DNA from: a virus
IMG/VR virus record: IMGVR_UViG_3300006737_007029
Span: 1-56,152 of that record
Strand: one strand, 5' to 3'
DNA: 56,152 bases
Positions 6,938-15,547 of this stretch are shown here, piece by piece. Within the stretch, counting starts at the first letter, position 1. Each line of letters opens with the position of its first letter. The position numbers and the translations under genes were made by a program. Below the pieces are notes generated by a model. The model worked only from the letters and a program-made list of their open reading frames with translations, was not told the origin of the DNA and ran no database searches.

Positions 6938-9920
6938 ACTGATTCTTCAGCCATTCAAAATCATAACTTAATTTAATATCTTGTCCACTGTCAAAAAACT
7001 TTTGACCATCATTGGCTCCTTGTAATACCCACTCGCTATTTTCACCTTCTGCCACTGTGCACCAAATGTGCAATCTTTCTTGTGTAATTTTGTCAGGTTT
7101 TTGGCTATTAAAGTAATTCAGTTTGACCACTTCACGGAAAGCAGTCCTCCATGCCAACCATGGATCTTGATTGAACAGCATTGTAGTACTCATAATGTCT
7201 TCAAAATCATGTGCCTTAGACATTGTGAAGTCGATTCCAGGATCTGTTGTTTCTAGCACTAATTTTTTATTGTACAGAATAATTCCTTCATGACCATATT
7301 TTAATCCATTCACTGGATTGTAACTGTTGAAAATCCAATGGCAGGGATTGTGCAATCTATCAACTTGGTATTCAAAATCAAAGTCAGGATGAATATCTAA
7401 CTTAGGGAACACAGCAAAAAAATAATCAGTGTTTGATATTTCTGCCGCTTTGTGATAAGCCTGTGTTTGGCCTTTTATTCCATGCACCCTTTTGGCCCTT
7501 GGATATTTTTTAGTGAGTTGTTTGTATTTTTCGTCAGCCATTGGTTCATCATATGATATAAAAATTATGTCATTAGGTTGTGTTGATATATCATGTTGAT
7601 GCGTATCAATGGCAGGATAATCATACACTTGATCAATTACAAATGATTTTGCTTCACGTGGTACCAACAACATTTGCTTATGTGTGCCAAAACAATCGAT
7701 GTTGACTTCATCCCATCTTGCAGGATAATAGTTTGGCAATTTTTGTTGTTGCACACTGTCTTCTACAAACCATTCATAATGATGTGTGAATGTGTGTTGT
7801 TGTATCTTCTCGGCGGCACCTTGGCCCAATGAATACGTATTCACTGGAAGATCATAATAATTCAAATCAGATGTATGATATTTTATTGTATCGAACCATT
7901 CTAATTTTTGCAAGGTGTCCATTTGCTTTTTGAACTCAGCAAGTGGCACCCACATCACGTATCCATATTCAGATTGTTCATTATGAAACACATGAATATA
8001 TTTTGATTCCCAGTCAGCAGGATGCCATTTGTAATCAAAATTAGCATCATCCACAATAGAAGCTGTAATCCAAATGTTTCTTTCGTCACTGTTATTTGCT
8101 ATTCGTTTTATAAAATTAAACAAGTTTGAAAACAATCTTGTGCCTTCGTCGTCAGGTATCATGTTAGAACATCTGTGTATAGTGCCTGTGGTTTTGCGTA
8201 CAACTTTATTTTCATGAAACTGTTGTCTACAATCGTTTGGGTCCAACGCTTTGTTGATCAAATATGTACCAGAAGTTTCTGAAAACTGATCTCCAAACAC
8301 ATGTACAAATTTGCGTTGTGCTGTTTCAGGATGCCATGTAAAATCAAAATCTGAGTAATCATTTTCTTTGCTAGTTAACCAATACCATTCAGTGTTAGAT
8401 TCTGCATGATGATTTAATTCTCCATCATATTCTATAATATCAAATTTTGCGGTTCTGACAACAGTGTCAGGGTGATATTGCCATCTGATATTGGTAATAT
8501 CATGACTTTTGTGTACCAAATATGTATTGGAATCATCTGCGTGTTGATCACCAAAACAATGCACATATTTGGTTTGCCAACTCTCTGGATGCCATGTAAA
8601 ATCGAAGTCAGTATAGTCATTTTCATCGGAGATGATCCAGTACCAGTCAGTGTCCGAATTCACCGTCTTAAGACCGCTTATTTTGAATCTATTCCATGGT
8701 TTAACACGGTGGAAAGCATGATTATGATACTCTACTTTGACGTTATCCAAATCGCAGTCTTTTGGTACTAGATAGGTGTTTGCATCGTCAGAATGTTGAT
8801 CTCCAAAGCAGTGAACATACCTGCCCTTCCATGATTCTGGATGCCATTTGAAATCAAAATTTTGGTAATCATTTGCATCATCAACAATCCAATACCAATC
8901 CTGTTTGGTGTCGCATTTCTGCAATCCTTTGACATGAAACTGTTCAAATGATTCTGTACGGGTAATAGCATTTGGATGGTACTGTATTCTGGCGTTGTTT
9001 ATGTCAGTGTCGCGATGTACAAGGTATGTGCCAGCATCATCTGAGTATTGATCTCCAAAGCAATGAACATACTTGCTTTGCCATTCATCTGGATGCCAAG
9101 TAAAATCAAAATCAGAGTAATCATTACCATCGCTGGTTATCCAGTAGTATTCATCCTCAGTGTCACAGTTCTGAAGTTTTATACCATGAAACCTTTGAAA
9201 CGGTTTGTGACATGTCACAGTTTTAGGATGATAATATTTCCTTGCGTTAGCAAAGTCTACTTCATCTGCAACATAATATGTGCGTGAATCATCAGCATGT
9301 TGATCGCCAAAACAATGCACATATTTTTCTTCCCATGGTTCTGGATGCCATGTAAAATTAAATCCAGCATATGAATTCCTGTCATCAGTTTTCCAATGGA
9401 GGTGATTGTATCCAGTGCGTTTAATAACAAAGTTGTGATATTTGTATTCTATGTTTGCCAGATCACAATCTTTATGAATAATGTAAGTGCCACCATGTGT
9501 GCAGTGTTGATCAGGAAACACATGAACAAAATTTTTCTCCCATAGTGCAGGATGCCATGTAAAATCAAAATCAACATAATCATTAAATGGATTTGTCACC
9601 CAATACCATTCAGTAGATGTTTCTGATTGAAAGTCTATTTTATGTGTATCAGTAAAAACATCAAATGCTTGATTTCTTATTACTGTTTGCGATACAAATT
9701 TAAAGTCTGTTTGATTATCGTGATTGATGTGCACCAGATATGTTCCACCATGCACAGAGTGTTGATCTCCAAAAGCATGAATGAATTGTTTCTCCCAATC
9801 AGGCGGATCATAATCAAAATTAAAATTAGAATAATCTACTCGGCTGTCTGTGAGCCAGTACCATTCTGTGTTGGATTTATGTTGTGTGATTTGTCCTTCA
9901 AATGCATATCTATCATACAT
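6918..9920 (-). CDS. Large repeat protein (about nine ~85-residue W/H/D-rich repeats) ending in a degenerate GT-like domain
   Basis: A 1000-residue protein with two parts. Residues ~18-755 hold seven clear and two decayed repeats of about 85 residues. Each has an aromatic patch (WYW at about 20, 105, 258, 342, 426, 512), then DY-x-DFDFTWHP, a Trp/Lys stretch, H-x-FGDQH and a TYLVH strand. Repeats 3-6 share a VHCFGDQ cysteine. Residues ~784-940 resemble the GT2-like protein encoded at 20636-21520 (IIFISYDEP, AKRVHGIKG, NPVNGLKYG), but the DxD-type VDGDN of that protein is replaced by VFPKLD, so catalysis is doubtful. I recall related GT-like proteins in marine T4-like phages; so many repeats in one chain is unusual to me. 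It is the last gene of the minus-strand operon. A glycan- or protein-binding scaffold is one possible role; the function is unknown. Confidence 0.85.
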   Translation of the reverse strand: MYDRYAFEGQITQHKSNTEWYWLTDSRVDYSNFNFDYDPPDWEKQFIHAFGDQHSVHGGTYLVHINHDNQTDFKFVSQTVIRNQAFDVFTDTHKIDFQSETSTEWYWVTNPFNDYVDFDFTWHPALWEKNFVHVFPDQHCTHGGTYIIHKDCDLANIEYKYHNFVIKRTGYNHLHWKTDDRNSYAGFNFTWHPEPWEEKYVHCFGDQHADDSRTYYVADEVDFANARKYYHPKTVTCHKPFQRFHGIKLQNCDTEDEYYWITSDGNDYSDFDFTWHPDEWQSKYVHCFGDQYSDDAGTYLVHRDTDINNARIQYHPNAITRTESFEQFHVKGLQKCDTKQDWYWIVDDANDYQNFDFKWHPESWKGRYVHCFGDQHSDDANTYLVPKDCDLDNVKVEYHNHAFHRVKPWNRFKISGLKTVNSDTDWYWIISDENDYTDFDFTWHPESWQTKYVHCFGDQHADDSNTYLVHKSHDITNIRWQYHPDTVVRTAKFDIIEYDGELNHHAESNTEWYWLTSKENDYSDFDFTWHPETAQRKFVHVFGDQFSETSGTYLINKALDPNDCRQQFHENKVVRKTTGTIHRCSNMIPDDEGTRLFSNLFNFIKRIANNSDERNIWITASIVDDANFDYKWHPADWESKYIHVFHNEQSEYGYVMWVPLAEFKKQMDTLQKLEWFDTIKYHTSDLNYYDLPVNTYSLGQGAAEKIQQHTFTHHYEWFVEDSVQQQKLPNYYPARWDEVNIDCFGTHKQMLLVPREAKSFVIDQVYDYPAIDTHQHDISTQPNDIIFISYDEPMADEKYKQLTKKYPRAKRVHGIKGQTQAYHKAAEISNTDYFFAVFPKLDIHPDFDFEYQVDRLHNPCHWIFNSYNPVNGLKYGHEGIILYNKKLVLETTDPGIDFTMSKAHDFEDIMSTTMLFNQDPWLAWRTAFREVVKLNYFNSQKPDKITQERLHIWCTVAEGENSEWVLQGANDGQKFFDSGQDIKLSYDFEWLKNQFNKVSI
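7655..9865 (-). repeat. Tandem ~255-bp coding repeats in the large repeat protein
   Basis: The DNA for the nine protein repeats. The best conserved units (nucleotides about 8300-9600) share near-identical blocks such as the antisense of GGATGCCATGTAAAATC, which encodes the DFTWHP core. Copies R4-R6 are closest to each other and the first and last are most diverged, the usual pattern for growth by unequal recombination in the middle of an array. Confidence 0.8.
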
Positions 9921-9921
9921 G

Positions 9922-11370
9922 TCACGAGCAAACCTTTACGCCATATTTTTCTTCGAAGCGATCAGCATCTTCTCTTGTGTTCACCATCGGCTCACCACGA
10001 ATGTTTAGTGACGTATTCAGCAACATAGGACAACCTGTTTTTGCATACCAAGCTTCTAACAATGCTCTGAATCCTGTTGAATCATTTTTGCCCACTGTTT
10101 GTACTCTGCTGGTACCATCCACATGAATGATTGCTGGATACAGTTCTGGCTTCAAACATTCGCCTACAAACTGCATATGAGGTGAATGACTGGTACACAT
10201 CTTGAAGTTGTGTTGAACATGTTCTTCCAGTATTGCCGGAGCAAAAGGCCTGAACTTTTGTCTGCGTTTTATGGCATTCACTTGATCCTTAATTTCAGGA
10301 CCTCTAGGGTCTGCTAACAATGATCTGTGCCCTAAAGCACGTGGTCCAAATTCAGCACGACCAGACGCTACTCCCACTATCTTTTTGGTGTCTAATTCGT
10401 GCAATAACGCCTCTACAGGGTATGGATTATCAATATTGGTGCCAATGTACGGCCCCGGCCAATTGACATGTGATCCACGATGTGCAAGTGCGGCTCCGAG
10501 TGAAGATCCACAATCTCCTGGATTGGGCATTATCCACACATTTTCAAAGTAGTAATGCAACAAATGATTGGCCACACAGTTCAGGGCAACACCTCCCATA
10601 AAAACCACATTGTTCATTCTTGTCCATGTGTAGGCAGTACACATCAATTGGTCAATACATTCTTCTGTGACTTGCTGTATTGAAGCCGCAATATCCTCCA
10701 CTTTAGCATCTGGCATCCAGTTGCCTATTCCTTTGTGTACATTTTTCTTTAAATGAAAATGTGTAGGATTTACAAATTCTTGTTTTATTTGATGTGCATA
10801 CTTGGGTTTGCCCCAACCTGCCATGCCCATTGTTATATACTCTTCGTCCATGGGTTTCAATCCGCATCTTTGAGTAAATGCTGAGTACAATAATCCTAGT
10901 GAGTGCGGATAAGACCATGACGCAAGTCTTTTAAGTTTATTTCCTTTTGCTTCCCATATAGTAATGCATTCAAACTCTCCAATAGCATCTGCTACCACAA
11001 TTACTGCTTCTTTGAATGGTGATGTAAAATATCCTGCTGTTGCATGAGTGTAATGATGATCATACAGTTCGACTGGTGCTGTGATACCAAACTGTTTCAT
11101 GTATTTGCTTGGGTGCTGATCAAAAGAAGAATACCTCCATTCACCAGTCCATAATTTCCTAATGTTTTTCTTCCATGGCTTTTCATACCATGCTACCACA
11201 TCTGGCTTGCCCCAAGTGAGTGCTTCATTAACAATATCTTGATTTAATAATTTGTCATGTTTTACTCCTGAATATCTTTCTGCGTGAGCACCAAATACAA
11301 CTTCACCATCTTTAACAACACTTAATCCTGCATCGTGAAAGTGAGCAGATGCTCCCCAAACTACTCCCAT
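9922..11370 (-). CDS. O-carbamoyltransferase of the NodU/TobZ/CmcH family
   Basis: Transfers a carbamoyl group from carbamoyl phosphate, through carbamoyl-AMP, to a hydroxyl of a sugar or similar acceptor. Numbered from the ATG at 11370: GASAHFHDAG at 6-15 and the metal-binding His motif DHHYTHA at 104-110 with VADAIG at 126-131 belong to the Kae1-like part. FMGGVALNCVAN at 257-268 is the next nucleotide-site motif. GRAEFGPRALGHRS at 337-350 and RPFAPAIL at 374-381 belong to the YrdC-like part. Only about 480 residues long, it is shorter than typical members (roughly 540-600), mostly at the C-terminus. A longer reading from 11430 exists, but the ATG at 11370 gives the canonical N-terminus, so I prefer it. 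It overlaps the upstream transferase gene and probably decorates the sugar made by this gene set. Confidence 0.92.
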   Translation of the reverse strand: MGVVWGASAHFHDAGLSVVKDGEVVFGAHAERYSGVKHDKLLNQDIVNEALTWGKPDVVAWYEKPWKKNIRKLWTGEWRYSSFDQHPSKYMKQFGITAPVELYDHHYTHATAGYFTSPFKEAVIVVADAIGEFECITIWEAKGNKLKRLASWSYPHSLGLLYSAFTQRCGLKPMDEEYITMGMAGWGKPKYAHQIKQEFVNPTHFHLKKNVHKGIGNWMPDAKVEDIAASIQQVTEECIDQLMCTAYTWTRMNNVVFMGGVALNCVANHLLHYYFENVWIMPNPGDCGSSLGAALAHRGSHVNWPGPYIGTNIDNPYPVEALLHELDTKKIVGVASGRAEFGPRALGHRSLLADPRGPEIKDQVNAIKRRQKFRPFAPAILEEHVQHNFKMCTSHSPHMQFVGECLKPELYPAIIHVDGTSRVQTVGKNDSTGFRALLEAWYAKTGCPMLLNTSLNIRGEPMVNTREDADRFEEKYGVKVCS

Positions 11371-12401
11371 GTTCTTGTATCTCCAAATGCACTGTCCGGC
11401 ACACCCATTTCTTTTGCCATGGGTATCCATGTTTGATTTACATAATGCTTATAGTTGTATTCCAAAATGCTATTCATTTCTGCTTTCATTTCCTTTACAT
11501 TGTATTGTACACTAATCCAATCTACAATGTCTAATATTTTTTCCAGTCTTTGTCTGTGTGAATATTTGTCATAATCTTCTGACCACCAATTGTCAAATGT
11601 TTTAAAACCAATCTCTTTTAGTTTTCCAAGTGTGCCTTTACCGGCCATTAATAAAAATGGCGTTTTGAAAATGATGGGCCTCAAAGTTTTTTCTGTGGTA
11701 AAGCAAGTGTCTAGGTCTGTTTCACTTACAATATCAACAAACATATTTTTGTAATAATAGTGTAATGGAGCAACTTGTCTGGGCCATTCATAAAAATCAT
11801 CTTTACTTGGCGTTTCGTATGTATTTTTTTGTGGTAATGTGTCTGCCACTTCTCTTGCTCTTCCTATTAGTTTGCCTTTATCAAGATGTATTGGAATGTA
11901 ATTTTTCAATCTAGCAAAAAATTTGTCGTCAAAGTCCCAACCATTCCATATAGAGTACCACATGTCGTTTTGGTATTTTTCTAACATCACATGCATGGCC
12001 AATCTATCTGGTGATGCTCTACCTATAAAATGACCAAAAGTTTTAAACAGTCTGTCTGTCACATCTGGTTCAGAGGTTGGTTTGTATACATCTAACCATT
12101 TGTCATTGACCAAAGGCATTGTGTTGCAAGGATATGATGCAAACATGTCAGATATGTACAAAGTCAATTTATTCATCTCAATCCCACACTCTCCGGCAAC
12201 ACTTTCAATCACTGGCCATGCACCATTGGCATACAATCCATAACCTTCATTAGTAAAATCTATAACAGGATCAAATCCTTGTTTATTGCATCTGACAAAG
12301 TAGGCACGTAGGTCATCTTGGAGAGACGGAAATGTTTCGTGTAAGTTTATGTGCCCTGATGCGTTGAGATCGTAACATTCTGTTACTGGGTCTACAATCA
12401 T
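11361..12401 (-). CDS. Putative glycosyltransferase, paralogue of the upstream gene
   Basis: A 346-residue protein that pairs with the gene at 12398-13435. Shared landmarks are EGY/EGYGLY near the start, YPCN, HFIGRA-x2-DR near the middle, then FV-x-IV-x-ETD, F-x-TEKT-x-RPI and GFKTFD in the last third. A TEK motif following an acidic, polar segment and followed by a hydrophobic PF strand recalls the donor-site region of GT-B glycosyltransferases such as GT10 enzymes. That placement is by pattern only. I chose the ATG at 12401 because it has an AAAGGAC site and forms an ATGA overlap with the upstream stop; a longer TTG reading from 12428 has neither. The neighbours (carbamoyltransferase and other transferases) fit a role in glycan assembly. 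Confidence 0.75.
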   Translation of the reverse strand: MIVDPVTECYDLNASGHINLHETFPSLQDDLRAYFVRCNKQGFDPVIDFTNEGYGLYANGAWPVIESVAGECGIEMNKLTLYISDMFASYPCNTMPLVNDKWLDVYKPTSEPDVTDRLFKTFGHFIGRASPDRLAMHVMLEKYQNDMWYSIWNGWDFDDKFFARLKNYIPIHLDKGKLIGRAREVADTLPQKNTYETPSKDDFYEWPRQVAPLHYYYKNMFVDIVSETDLDTCFTTEKTLRPIIFKTPFLLMAGKGTLGKLKEIGFKTFDNWWSEDYDKYSHRQRLEKILDIVDWISVQYNVKEMKAEMNSILEYNYKHYVNQTWIPMAKEMGVPDSAFGDTRTWE

Positions 12402-13435
12402 AATAGTTGTCCTTTGCCATCGTGCCAAAATTGTACATCAAATTTGTCTAAGTGTTCCAGCCAACCTTTTGTTAGCAGATGCTGAAAATTATGTTCAACA
12501 GTGTCCTGCATTTCAAGGTTCCATTCTGATAACTCTTTGTAGCTCATTTTTCCAATTTGAATAATTCTTTTTAGCACACGATCATATCGTGACCTTCCAT
12601 TTGCTTCATCGTAACGCTCATCGAACCAATCATCAAAAGTTTTGAATCCTAGTATGCGTAAGTTTTTCATAAAGTTTCTACCACACATAGTAATAAATGG
12701 TTTTTTGAACAAGATTGGCCTAATAGTTTTTTCAGTTATAAAAAAATTGTTATCATGTATATCTGTTTCATGCACAATCTCAACAAATGCATTGGTATAC
12801 ATATGCTTTAATCCTAACATGTTGTTAGGAAAAGTTACATAATCTTCGCGACTTACTTCTGTCAAAAAATTTTTTGGTGGATCTAAAGTATATTTGACCA
12901 TGTCTACAATTTGATCAGGAGCAAAGTGATTATTTGTCAATCCATGAAATGTGTCATCTATCACTCTTTGCCTGTTTCTGGTTGGGCCGATTGTTGTCCA
13001 TGAGTCATCAGCATAGTTCTCTCTCAAATATTTGTTTATGCCTATCCTATCCCACGTGGCCCGGCCTATGAAGTGTAAAAATTTTTTTTCTGCAACTTTA
13101 CTAAAATCTTGTTTGAAATTAGGAAACTCTGCGGCAGTTTCCATTAACCATCTAGGTTGATGTATAATCACGTTACAAGGATAATCAGCAGTCATATCTC
13201 CAATTACTAATGTCAAAGATGCTGTGTGTACATCACATGCTTCACACACTGCTTCGATAATACTCCATACTCCATTATGATATAAACTATAACCTTCTGG
13301 ATACATGTCTAAAATTATTTCTTGATTTTGTGATGTTTGATTTTTGATATATGTGGTAAGATCTTTAACAAGTTTGCCAGTGTTGTAGACAGAATCTACT
13401 CCAGTGTATTCCCATAAGCAAAAAGTATTTTTCAT
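12398..13435 (-). CDS. Putative glycosyltransferase, paralogue of the downstream gene
   Basis: A 345-residue protein built like its neighbour at 11361-12401. It has PEGYSLYHNG near residue 47, YPCN near 85, HFIGRATWDR in the middle, and FVEIVHETD, FFITEKTIRPI and GFKTFDDWF in the C-terminal third. The two proteins clearly arose by duplication and then diverged. The shared C-terminal block is a recurring feature of phage and marine bacterial proteins that I associate with glycosyl transfer, but I cannot name a CAZy family with certainty. The ATG at 13435 lies three bases after the preceding small gene. The stop is fused to the next start (ATGA), so both paralogues are made from one message. 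Different donors or acceptors, or a heterodimer, are possible. Confidence 0.75.
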   Translation of the reverse strand: MKNTFCLWEYTGVDSVYNTGKLVKDLTTYIKNQTSQNQEIILDMYPEGYSLYHNGVWSIIEAVCEACDVHTASLTLVIGDMTADYPCNVIIHQPRWLMETAAEFPNFKQDFSKVAEKKFLHFIGRATWDRIGINKYLRENYADDSWTTIGPTRNRQRVIDDTFHGLTNNHFAPDQIVDMVKYTLDPPKNFLTEVSREDYVTFPNNMLGLKHMYTNAFVEIVHETDIHDNNFFITEKTIRPILFKKPFITMCGRNFMKNLRILGFKTFDDWFDERYDEANGRSRYDRVLKRIIQIGKMSYKELSEWNLEMQDTVEHNFQHLLTKGWLEHLDKFDVQFWHDGKGQLL

Positions 13436-13438
13436 TGA

Positions 13439-13543
13439 TTAGTGATAAATGAAAGGATCCTTCTTCTTTAGTTCTTTCATTTTTTTCCTGTAACGTATTT
13501 CAAGAAGAATATTGTTGTACAATTTTTTAATCCATCTAAACAT
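13439..13543 (-). CDS. 34-residue basic protein of unknown function
   Basis: A short gene between the SGNH-like hydrolase and the paralogous transferases. It reads MFRWIKKLYNN at the start and KKDPFIYH at the end and is strongly basic, with alternating aromatic and Lys/Arg residues that would form an amphipathic helix. An AAAAGGAT ribosome binding site lies about nine bases before the ATG at 13543, the frame fills the gap between two genes, and the spacing (8 bases upstream, 3 downstream) is that of a real operon member. I recall very similar short proteins ending in KRDPFIY in marine T4-like cyanophages, which supports its reality. The longer frame reading back to 13642 only overlaps the hydrolase gene and is not needed. 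Confidence 0.65.
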   Translation of the reverse strand: MFRWIKKLYNNILLEIRYRKKMKELKKKDPFIYH

Positions 13544-13551
13544 GTGTGTAA

Positions 13552-14232
13552 TTATCCTTTTAATCTTACCGTTACAAGTGAAGCGGCATCTGAATGTGCT
13601 TGGTGTAAAGGATGTCGGTAAGGTCCATGTTTGTACTTGCAATCACTTGCCCATTCAACAAATCCTTTGTTATCAAATCCATGCACCTGTTTGAATTCCA
13701 GCAGTTCGCTAGTTGCTGTATAAAACAACCAATCTGAATCATGCTCATTACAATGTTGTTGCACTGCTTTAATGCATAACTCAGTCTGAAACATAAACTG
13801 ATCGTTGTTGCCTGTGTATTTGTAATATTGTTCACTTAATTGTGGGATACCCATATCAACCAATTGGGTTGAATATTCATTATACTCACTAAATGTTTTT
13901 GGATCGTAATCCCATGAGTTTGGAGCAAGATCTAACCAAGTAGTTTTGTTTTTGTTCTTATCTTTAATTGCAAAATTTAAATTCACACCAAAACGTGAAG
14001 GATATGTCCATTGAACTATGTACAGTGTCTTTTGTTGTGGAGAATGTTGGAGTATGTTTTTTGTTATTCCTTGATTAGATGCTGAAGGATAAGCAAGACA
14101 TTCATAAGTGGTGTCTAATTGTTTTGCCACTAAAGCAGGATAGGTAGACTGTGAATATGGTTCTTCATCACCCAATTCACTGCCATGTATAAATGAACAT
14201 CCTGCACTAACAATATGCTTATATTGAGTCAT
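13552..14232 (-). CDS. SGNH/GDSL-like hydrolase
   Basis: A 226-residue protein with the block pattern of SGNH esterases. The nucleophile region is SAGCSFIHGSEL near the N-terminus (the serine of GCSF, as in many phage members). An Asn-containing block, YPSASNQGI, lies near residue 50. A C-terminal HPLHQAHSDAA would contribute the catalytic His. The family includes carbohydrate esterases and acyl-esterases that add or remove acetyl groups on polysaccharides. I chose the ATG at 14232 because an AGGTGA site lies five bases before it; a GTG at 14241 is the alternative. It overlaps the radical SAM gene upstream by 14 bases. In this setting it may trim or modify O-acyl groups on the glycan handled by the neighbouring transferases. 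Confidence 0.78.
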   Translation of the reverse strand: MTQYKHIVSAGCSFIHGSELGDEEPYSQSTYPALVAKQLDTTYECLAYPSASNQGITKNILQHSPQQKTLYIVQWTYPSRFGVNLNFAIKDKNKNKTTWLDLAPNSWDYDPKTFSEYNEYSTQLVDMGIPQLSEQYYKYTGNNDQFMFQTELCIKAVQQHCNEHDSDWLFYTATSELLEFKQVHGFDNKGFVEWASDCKYKHGPYRHPLHQAHSDAASLVTVRLKG

Positions 14233-15547
14233 ACCATTCACCTAGTTCTTTGTCTTTCCACATTATCTCACGCATTGTGATAGGATTTTTCCTTCGACTT
14301 TCCATGTGTAAAATAAATTCTTTGCCGTCTTTTATTCCTTGTTCATAATCATTTGGGTAGTCATCAACAAAATGTCCTTGTTGTATCATGTGTTTTAGTT
14401 GATCCACTAATCCTTTTTGTTTTTTTGTTGCACGGGGCTCTATCCTTTCTAACATGTCAGAAAATATTCTTTGTAAAATGTGTTTAGGCATTGCCCTGCA
14501 ACTCATCAATACTTCGGAACTAAATGCGAAAGTTTGTTTTGTAATAATCGGTACATCATATTCTAAACTAAGTTCGAACATTTTTTCTATTTCCCATATT
14601 CCTGCTGTGGTTATAGTGAAATCTAAATTCAATATTTTGTTCCGACCATTTTGAAATTTGTGTGCATGTTTCCAATTGTCTAACCATTTCTCCCAATTTA
14701 AGCCTGATCTAATATATTCGCCTGTAGGGCCTGTGCCATCTATACTTGCACACACTTCCCATGCACTAAATTTTGATAATACATCGTCAAACAGGTTTAA
14801 ATTTTTAAAGACTATCCTACTCAAATTCGTGTTATACCTTGCATACACATTGCCGGCTTGTCCTGTGTCCACAATCATTTTCATAAACTTCCAATGTTGA
14901 TGATACATTAATGGTTCTCCACCTACCCAATAGACTTCACGAATTTGTTTATTTTTTATGGCATGTTCAAATTCTGGTTCTGCCATGTTTGCAACAAATT
15001 CTGCAGTTGCTTTTTTTACTTCTTTACTTGCCCATGGTCTAACTTTATCAAAATTTTCAATATATTTTCTTTCTTCAGTTTCCCAACTAGAGGACAGATT
15101 TGATCCGCACATTCTACACATAAAATTACACAAGTTAGAAAATCTATAATCAAAAGATACGACTGGCATATCTGTACTACCATCTGAATTTGTTTTTTGG
15201 TATGCTTCTTTGATTAAATTTTCAAACAGTTGGTTGAAGTGTTTTCTGTAAGGACTAGTATGTAATATGTTGTGATTACACACTTGGCACTCTGGCAACA
15301 TCTCGCCCTTGAGCATTCTTTGTCTTACAGACTTCATATGATCACTGTTCCACCATTCTGGTAAAGACATAGGATTGTATTCGTTTGTGCCTTCTGATGT
15401 ATCAATGTATTGTTCGAAACTTTGTGCAGGTTCAGTAGAAGCACAACACAGGCGTCTTTCTGATGTAGGTGACAAGTATGTATGTGTCCATGGAGCCATA
15501 CAAAATGTCAAATTGCCCTCTTCTGGTGTTTTCCAATCTTTGCTCAT
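14219..15547 (-). CDS. Radical SAM protein with N-terminal Cys cluster (twitch/SPASM type), copy 1
   Basis: A 442-residue radical SAM protein. The SAM-cluster motif is C140-x3-C144-x2-C147 (SNLCNFMCRMCG). The glycine-rich strand is VGGEPLMYH near 207-215. Before the barrel lies a small domain with C16 (FCMAPW), C34/C35 and C87-x2-C90, which would bind an auxiliary iron-sulphur cluster of the twitch/SPASM kind, though such domains more often lie C-terminal. It belongs to subgroup A with the next two genes (x-PW motif, paired CC). Twitch and SPASM proteins often act on peptides, but sugar-acting members are known. Nothing here identifies the substrate. The start overlaps the preceding gene by four bases. 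Confidence 0.88.
   Translation of the reverse strand: MSKDWKTPEEGNLTFCMAPWTHTYLSPTSERRLCCASTEPAQSFEQYIDTSEGTNEYNPMSLPEWWNSDHMKSVRQRMLKGEMLPECQVCNHNILHTSPYRKHFNQLFENLIKEAYQKTNSDGSTDMPVVSFDYRFSNLCNFMCRMCGSNLSSSWETEERKYIENFDKVRPWASKEVKKATAEFVANMAEPEFEHAIKNKQIREVYWVGGEPLMYHQHWKFMKMIVDTGQAGNVYARYNTNLSRIVFKNLNLFDDVLSKFSAWEVCASIDGTGPTGEYIRSGLNWEKWLDNWKHAHKFQNGRNKILNLDFTITTAGIWEIEKMFELSLEYDVPIITKQTFAFSSEVLMSCRAMPKHILQRIFSDMLERIEPRATKKQKGLVDQLKHMIQQGHFVDDYPNDYEQGIKDGKEFILHMESRRKNPITMREIMWKDKELGEWYDSI

Noticed and set aside
7655-9865. Repeat array as a CRISPR-like or non-coding repeat
   Set aside because: The repeats are in frame, about 255 bp long, variable at silent positions and clearly protein-coding; there are no short identical repeats with spacers.
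12402-12428. TTG-start extension of the second putative glycosyltransferase
   Set aside because: No Shine-Dalgarno, and it overlaps the end of the previous gene further than the normal ATGA junction; the ATG at 12401 is better supported.
13439-13543. Small basic protein as a RiPP precursor for the radical SAM stack
   Set aside because: No leader/core layout, no Cys or repeated core motif, and similar short proteins seem to occur in phages without such a stack; not supported.
13439-13642. Longer reading (67 codons) of the small basic protein
   Set aside because: The upstream half overlaps the SGNH-like gene and lacks a ribosome binding site; the ATG at 13543 has a good one.
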